Source: Nageia nagi
Taxonomy: Eukaryota > Pinophyta
NCBI GenBank assembly: GCA_050084985.1
Contig: JBITNC010000002.1
Coordinates: 19,592,001-19,656,000 of the forward strand
DNA: 64,000 bases
Direction of reading: 5' to 3'
The position numbers were made by a program, and so were the translations under genes. Below, in pieces: positions 58,511 through 64,000 of the stretch (position 1 is the stretch's first letter; each line of letters opens with the position of its first letter). The notes under the pieces are model-generated. The model saw only the letters and a list, made by a program, of their open reading frames with translations, was not told where the DNA came from and searched no databases.

Positions 58511-59045
58511 ATTATTTTATGATTGACATTTCATTATAGGTACATAGATCTAGCAAAATAGAAGAAAATTATAATCAAAACCAAGGTGCCAATGCCATGA
58601 TCATAGTCTATTGAGCCATTGGCAATGTACATTTCATTATCATTTACATCAATCTAAAGCATAACCTCTCTATTTTGAGGCATGTATGTAAGTGCAAATG
58701 GTTTCTGTGTATCAAGCATGACAAAATGGCTAGATTCATGATTGAGATAGTATAAAGAAGGCACATCATACCTTCCATCTCCAACCTTGGATATGGATTT
58801 TCATATTCATCCAAATAGTATTCTTGAAGACAACTTCTTTAGCAATTTTTGCCTTGGCTACTCCACTTAAGGATTTTTCTTGGGGCATCCAAGTCAAAAT
58901 GGGGGCAACATAAATACCCTTAACATCATTAAGCAAAAGACAACATCAACAAAAAGATCAAAATAATTTCTTCTATTTCTTGGCTACACTTCTTCTTTGA
59001 ACATGTAATTTCATTACTTCAATCACACATCCAAAGAGGGGCAAA

Positions 59046-59687
59046 TGTAGATGCCTCAAAATGAACCTTTATGTATTTAAAAAATAATTTTAATCCCTTA
59101 ATATATTATTATGTAAAAAGGGATTAAAAATGTATAAAAGAGGTGTAGGAGATGTATTTGACCATTATGGATTATACAAGGGGTCAAAATATCAAAGTCA
59201 TGTAAACTTGTATCATATATAAATGAATCATTTTATGATGTATAGATCATGAGCGAATCATAGGCAAATAATCATTTCAAGCTAATACAAGGATTATCAA
59301 TTCAAGATCATTTGAAGGATTGTAACTTGCTCTATCTATCTACATTGCACATCTATTATTCTATAAGTTTGCATGTGTGTTCATAATTTGATTATTTGCT
59401 AATTCACCCATCGCTACATTCTTGTTTGCATATGTAATTTCACTTATGTTATGGCATCAATGGCATGCCAATTTGAGGACATTGATGGCATACTTATTCA
59501 TGAATTTATGCTCTATCTTTTATGCATTTTATGATTAATAGAATGAATATAGAATTTAAGTAAATACTATTGTATTCTTGCTACATGTTATTACCATATT
59601 TCTAATGTATGTATCAATATTTATAAAGTAGAATAATAATGCATTAATCAACCCCATTTGCATTAATTGCATTATTTAGCTACTATA
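59046..59687 (+). repeat. Gypsy-C 3' LTR with preceding polypurine tract
   Basis: Starts TGTAGATGCC after AAAGAGGGGCAAA (59033-59045). It ends ACTATA at 59687 where the 5' copy has ACTACA, a C to T change at the terminal dinucleotide. Copia-3 starts at the next base. Confidence 0.87.
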
Positions 59688-60251
59688 TGTAGACAACTCA
59701 GCATCAGATCCATTTCACTCCATGTCACTTGGCTGAGGCGTTTTCCTTCCTTTTACACAGTTTAACGGGCTTTAATGATTAAAGGCTATGCAGTTGGTGG
59801 CTACAGCAAGAATATGCTAAAACTATTTAATCTGATGAAGTAGTTGGTAACTGACCTGACAACGTAACATTTATAGTGGATGTGAGCTGTAAATACTTTA
59901 ATTACAAACCAACTTAAGTAGAGCATGAGAAAAAGGGACTCCAGTCTAACTTCAGATGAGCTCTAGTCTAACTTCAGACGAGCTCCAGAAAAACTTTAGA
60001 TGGGCTCCAGAAAGCATCTAGCTCCAGAAAGCATCTGGCTCCAGAAAGCATCTGGCTCCATAAAGCGTCTAGCTCCAGAAAGCGTCTAGCTCCAGAAAGC
60101 GTCTAGCACCAGAAAGCGTCTGTAGTTTGGCTCCAGAAACTGTTTAAAGGTTTCTGAAATGTTTTGAAGCTCAAGGATTGTAATCTTGCTCCATAGTAAT
60201 GCAATCTGTTATCTGATGTTTCAATATTCTGTAATGGTCCAATTTTCTTCA
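59688..60251 (+). repeat. Copia-3 5' LTR (564 bp) with a 17 bp tandem array
   Basis: Starts TGTAGACAAC directly at the end of the Gypsy-C LTR and ends TTCTTCA before the primer-binding site. The left edge is set by TG and by where Gypsy-C homology stops; a second copy would be needed to confirm it. Contains seven 17 bp units at 60005-60123. Confidence 0.8.
60005..60123 (+). repeat. 17 bp tandem repeat, seven copies, in Copia-3 LTR
   Basis: Units are variants of CTCCAGAAAGCRTCTRG with exact 17-base spacing. The first three have GCATCT and the last four GCGTCT. Upstream at about 59940-60004 related text (CTTCAGATGAGCTC) looks like a degenerate continuation. Confidence 0.9.
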
Positions 60252-60253
60252 TT

Positions 60254-60265
60254 TGGTATCAGAGC
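60254..60265 (+). promoter_or_regulatory. Copia-3 primer-binding site
   Basis: TGGTATCAGAGC two bases after the LTR: initiator-methionine tRNA complement. Confidence 0.92.
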
Positions 60266-60358
60266 ATTGTTGGTTCTGAGCTGGGTTTGAGAAAGCCTGT
60301 GGCTTCTAGCAATTGCAAAAGTTACTTGTAGTGTTTTGGTTTCTTGTTTGCAGGTATA

Positions 60359-61386
60359 ATGGCCAGCAACACAAGCTCATCCATTCCCATTCCAGAGTTT
60401 GATGGCAATGACTATGGATATTGGAGCATCAAGATACAAACTTTGCTCACTGGCAAAGATTTGTGGGATGTTGTTGATGATGGCTATGTAGAGCCAGCAG
60501 ATTGGAGCTCTCTTTTTACAGAAGATAAGAAAGCTATGAAGGAATGTAGGAGCAAGAACTCTCTTGCCTTGTCTCATCTCCAAGCAGCTCTTAATAGGAG
60601 CATTTTTCCAAGAATTACAGGCTGCAAGATAGCCAAAGAGGCTTAGGCTGTGTTGAAGGCAGGATTCCAAGGGAGTGATCAAGTGAAGGAGGTAAAATTG
60701 CAAATTCTAAGGATAGAATTTGAGAATTTAAAAATGAAGGAGAGTGAAAAAGCTTCAGATTATTGTGTTAGAGTGAAAGAGATTGTGAACAAAATGCTAA
60801 CTCTTGGAGAGACCTTGGAGAAGGCCATTGTAATCAAAAAAATTCTGAGATCTCTTACCAAGAAGTGGCATCACATTGCTGTGATATTGATGGAGACAAA
60901 AGACCTCTCTCAAATGGAGATAGATTCTCTCATTGGCTGCCTTATGTCTCATGAAGAAATGGTTGATGATGAACCAGTCCAATCCAATAAAGAGGAGAAA
61001 GCCTTTGCTGCAAAAGAAGGTGATTCTAGCTCAAATGGACAAGGTAGAGGCAGAGGTAGAGACCAGCAAAGAGGGAGAGGTAGAGGTAGAGGAAGAGGAG
61101 GCCATTCCAACACAAGAGGAAGAGGTAGAAGCAATGGTGACAAGAGGAATGCTCAATGTTACTACTGCAACAAGTATGGGCATTATGAGAGGGAGTGTAG
61201 AGCAAAACAAGTAGCAAATGGTGATGGAAAAGTGGTAAATTTTGGAGAGGAAGAAGAGTATGATGAAACTCTCTTTCTTTCCATGGAGGAGACAGCCAAT
61301 ATGGCTGAAGCAAAACAAGAGGAGACTTGGTTGTTGGACTCTGGATGTTTAAACCATATGACTGGTAAGGGGAGCTACTTTCATCC
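60359..61386 (+). pseudogene. Copia-3 gag and protease start (one stop, one frameshift)
   Basis: Start ATG 60359 (MASNTSSSIPIPEFDGNDY), preferred over an upstream in-frame ATG at 60344 because family gags begin with this block. Capsid text FDGNDYGYWSIKIQTLL and LWDVVDDGYVEP; a TAG at 60644 replaces a residue between KEA and AVLKAGF. It continues EVKLQILRIEFENLKM and LTKKWHHIAVILMET. An Arg/Gly-rich tract (about 61040-61140) precedes zinc knuckle CYYCNKYGHYEREC (61159-61200). Protease active site WLLDSGCLNHMTGKG is near 61327-61371. A one-base loss near 61386 shifts the frame. Confidence 0.88.
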
Positions 61387-63402
61387 ATGGACCATTCCTA
61401 CAAGTCAAGTATCAAGCTTGGCAATAATTCTGCAATTGAGGTGGCTGGTAAAGGCATGCTTGAGGTGCCTACCAAGCATGGGATGAAGAAGATGCACAAT
61501 GTGTATCACACTCTGGATATGGCTCATAGTTTGTTGAGTATTGGGCAAATGTTGGAAAATAACTACAAGCTAGTCTTTGATGAGGGTAAGTGTGAAATTT
61601 TTGATAAGAACCATGGGCATAAGTTCGTTACTACTGTTAAAATGTCTCCAAATTGTTTATTCCCATTGAAACTTGGAAAAAAGGGGGATAACATTCTTGC
61701 AAATGTGGCTGTTAAAGATGAGTCTTGGTTATGGCATCTTAGATTTGGACATGTAAATTTCAGTAGTTTGAAACTATCTCATAAGCTAGTTCATGGTTTA
61801 CCTCTTGTTGAAAATCCAAAATCAGTTTGTGAAGGTTGTGTGTTGGGCAAGCAAACAAGGTAGAAATTTGATCATGGGAAAGCATGGAGGGCCTCATTCC
61901 CACTACAGTTGGTTCATACTGATTTATGTGGACCAATGCAAAACAAAAGTCTTGTTATGAGTTCTTATTTTCTCACCTTCATTGATGATTTTAGTAGAAT
62001 GAGTTGGGTCTATTTTTTGAAGCATGAAGATGAAGCATTTGAGTTTTTTAAAGAATTCAAAGAGATGGTTGAGAATGAATGTGAACATAAGATTAAATGT
62101 GTGAGGAGTGATAGAGGAGGAGAGTATTCTTCTACTGATTTTTCTGATTTTTGCAAGCAAAATGGCATCAAAAGACAATTTACTACAGCCTATACTCCTC
62201 AACAAAATGGTGTGGCAGAGAGGAAGAATAGAACTCTCATGGAGATGGCAAGATGTTTGATGCAATCCAAAAAATTGCATTACATGTATTGGGCTGAAGC
62301 AGTAAAGACAGCAAACTACATCTTGAATAGGTGTTCCACTAGTGCTGTTGATGGCAAGACCCCCTATGAGGCTTGGTATGATAAGAAGCCTACTGTCTGG
62401 CATTTCAGAGTTTTTGGGTGTTTGGCATATGCTCATGTGCCAAAGGAGCATAGAAAAAAGTTGGATGCAAAGAGTGAACCATGTGTGTTCATTGGATATA
62501 GTGATGAGAGTAAAGCATATAGGCTTTACAACCCCAAAACCAAGAAAATGCTTGTCTCCCGGGATGTCATTTTTGAGGAGGGGAAAGTGTATGGACAGCA
62601 GCAAAAATGCATTGTAGACATTGGAGGAGGAGTGACCAGCCATGAAGATACTTCACAAGCAAAGAATGTGCAGCCCAAGAGATCAAATTCTCTTCCAAAC
62701 CTCCAAGTGGTGCCTCCAAGTCCTCCATCAAGTCCATCTCAAAGCTCAAAATCCACTCCAAGCTCACCTTCAAGTGGTGGCTCTCCAAATGTGATCCAAG
62801 AAGTGATGAAGACCAAGAGAGGTAAAAGACACTTTCAAAACCATCCTCCTTCTCAAGTTTTAGATCAAAATTTCCATAAAAGACTATCAAGAAGTCAATT
62901 TCATGAAATGGAGAAGTTTGTTAAGCAATTTAGCAATATGGAACTTGATGATGATCCAAAGGGTGAGATGGTGAACTATGCTTTGTGTGCAGTCCCAAAT
63001 ACTAATATTTCTTTTTTTGATCCATCTTGTTATGAGGAAGCTTGCACCAAAAATGTGTGGGTGAAGGCTATGCAAGAGGAGCTTCACTCCATAAATAAAA
63101 ATGACACTTGGGAACTTTGTGAGTTGCCCAAAGGAAAGAGGTGTGTGGGCTCCAAGTGGGTCTACAAGACCAAGTACAACAGTGATGGTACCATAGAGAG
63201 ACACAAAGCAAGATTGGTTGCTAAAGGCTTCACACAAAAACATGGTGTAGACTTTGAAGAGACTTTTGCACTGGTTGCAAGGCAAGAAACAATAAGGTTG
63301 CTCCTTTCAATGGCTGCCCAAAACCATTGGAGTGTCTACCACATGGATGTGAAGAGTGCATTCTTGAATGGTTACTTGGATGAAGAGGTTTTTGTACAGT
63401 AG
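61387..63402 (+). pseudogene. Copia-3 protease end, integrase and start of RT
   Basis: In the shifted frame: SSIKLGNNSAIEVAGKGM (protease flap), then integrase zinc region LWHLRFGHVNFSSLKL and CEGCVLGKQTR. A TAG at 61861 follows. A long open block of 497 codons (61909-63402) holds the core: VHTDLCGPMQNK, FLTFIDDFSRMSWVYFLK, CVRSDRGGEYSS, TAYTPQQNGVAERKNRT. The C-terminal part is FGCLAYAHVPKEHRKKLDA and LVSRDVIFEEGK. Then a Ser/Pro-rich linker and the RT start (NDTWELCELPKG, SKWVYKTKYNSD, HKARLVAKGFTQKHG, HMDVKSAFLNGYLDEEV). A TAG at 63400 falls after VFVQ. Integrase catalytic D, D and E residues are all visible. Confidence 0.9.
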
Positions 63403-64000
63403 CCTCAAGGTTTTCAAGTGCAAGGCAAAGAACATCATGTGTACAAGCTTAAGAAGGCCCTGTATGGTCTTAAGCAAGCTCCAAGAGCTTGGTACACTCG
63501 CATAGATGGATACTTTCAGAATTTTGGACTCATGAGGAGCAAGAATGAGCCAACACTCTACATCAAGAGAGAAGGTAATCAGATTTTGCTTGTTTCTCTT
63601 TATGTTGATGATTTGATATATATGGGAAGTGATCCCATCTTGAACAACAAGTTTAAGACTGATTTGATGAATGAGTTTGAAATGAAGGATTTGGGCCTTA
63701 TGAGGTACTTTCTTGGCATGGAGGTCCACCAATGTCAAGAAGAGATTTTTGTTTATCAAAGCAAATATGCAAGGAACATGCTTTCTAAGTATGGTATGAT
63801 GAATTGTACTGCTGTTCACAATCCTATAGCTCATGGTGAGTTGCTTTGTAAGGATGATGGTGCTCCAAAAGCAAGTGTGACAGAATTTAGAAGCATTGTT
63901 GGTAGCCTTATGTTCCTTTGCAACACTAGGCCTGATATACAATTTGCTGTCTCTTTGGTATCTAGATACATGAATGATCCTTCTATTTTGCATTTGAAGG
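63403..64000 (+). pseudogene. Copia-3 reverse transcriptase, continued to the window edge
   Basis: Same frame after the TAG: QGFQVQGKEHHVYKLKKAL, YGLKQAPRAWYTRIDGYF, catalytic YVDD at 63601-63612. Then LGLMRYFLGMEVHQCQEEI, and FRSIVGSLMFLCNTRPDIQF, the start of the RNase H-linked region. It stays open to base 64000 and is partial only because the window ends. Confidence 0.9.

Larger units (their letters stand above)
43254..59687 (+). mobile_element. Gypsy-C: Tat-like Ty3/Gypsy retrotransposon carrying two nested insertions
   Basis: LTRs at 43254-43893 and 59046-59687 (about 640 bp each, roughly 15% different by eye). The 5' LTR start is blurred by a TATATATAT run where the 3' copy has TGTAGATG. 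The internal region is split by Copia-P (47770-52875) and by a gag-only element (53818-56452). Without them the order is gag, protease, RT, RNase H, archaeal-type RNase H, integrase, tandem repeats, polypurine tract, 3' LTR. That is the classical Tat/Ogre-lineage arrangement. Coding is broken by many stops, in line with its age. Confidence 0.88.
59688..64000 (+). mobile_element. Copia-3: Ty1/Copia retrotransposon, 5' LTR to RNase H, runs off the window
   Basis: The 5' LTR (59688-60251) is followed by a methionine-tRNA primer-binding site and a gag-pol that continues past 64000. No 3' LTR is in the window. Breaks are few: three nonsense codons and one frameshift in about 3.6 kb. The LTR is unrelated to those of Copia-M/P. 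Confidence 0.9.

Noticed and set aside
61924-62643. 239-codon open stretch on the minus strand
   Set aside because: Antisense shadow of the Copia-3 integrase, whose motifs are clear on the plus strand.
63307-63993. 228-codon open stretch on the minus strand
   Set aside because: Antisense shadow of the Copia-3 RT; no domain of its own.

Overview
The window looks like AT-rich intergenic DNA of a large-genome seed plant. It is packed with LTR retrotransposons of the Ty1/Copia and Ty3/Gypsy superfamilies (Tork-like Copia, chromovirus Gypsy, Tat-like Gypsy), plus a plant L1-type LINE and a probable tRNA-derived SINE. High density, heavy decay and the lack of any recognisable host gene fit a gymnosperm (for example a conifer), but nothing seen proves that. 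No bacterial, organellar or viral genome features are seen. No element shows an uninterrupted full-length coding region.

Layout, left half: 1-2663 AT-rich, no gene. 2664-~7790 decayed Copia (Copia-1, +) with a 3' LTR but no visible 5' LTR. ~7795-9350 gag of a Tat-like Gypsy. 10263-12130 an antisense reading region resembling the plant mobile domain (PMD). 14328-15055 an LTR preceded by a polypurine tract and followed by a primer-binding-site-like sequence. 15056-18860 a Tat-like pol (Gypsy-A) with the order PR, archaeal-type RNase H, RT, RNase H, INT zinc region. 18861-21553 no element recognised, including a less AT-rich stretch that could be non-repetitive. 21554-26828 a complete Tork-like Copia on the minus strand (Copia-M), 635/634 bp LTRs, perfect target-site duplication AGATA.

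Middle: ~27145-27330 probable SINE. ~27400-32480 decayed L1-type LINE (DUF4283-like ORF1, endonuclease/RT ORF2). 32982-38932 chromovirus (Gypsy-B) with ~410 bp LTRs. 38933-42129 unassigned, with a 42 bp tandem repeat.

Right half is a nest. A minus-strand Copia remnant (42130-43253) is interrupted by a Tat-like Gypsy (Gypsy-C, 43254-59687). Gypsy-C is itself interrupted by a Copia of the same family as Copia-M (Copia-P, 47770-52875, 545 bp LTRs, TSD CTTAC) and by a small minus-strand element with LTRs and only a gag-like gene (53818-56452, 321 bp LTRs). Removing both restores the Gypsy-C order: gag, PR, RT, RNase H, archaeal-type RNase H, INT, 193 bp tandem repeats, 3' LTR. At the right edge a further Copia (Copia-3, 59688 onward) starts at the last base of the Gypsy-C LTR and runs out of the window in its RT/RNase H.

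Relative ages from LTR pairs counted by eye: gag-only element 4/321 differences, Copia-M 14/634 plus one indel, Copia-P 18/545, Gypsy-B about 13%, Gypsy-C about 15%. The youngest insertions therefore sit inside the oldest ones.
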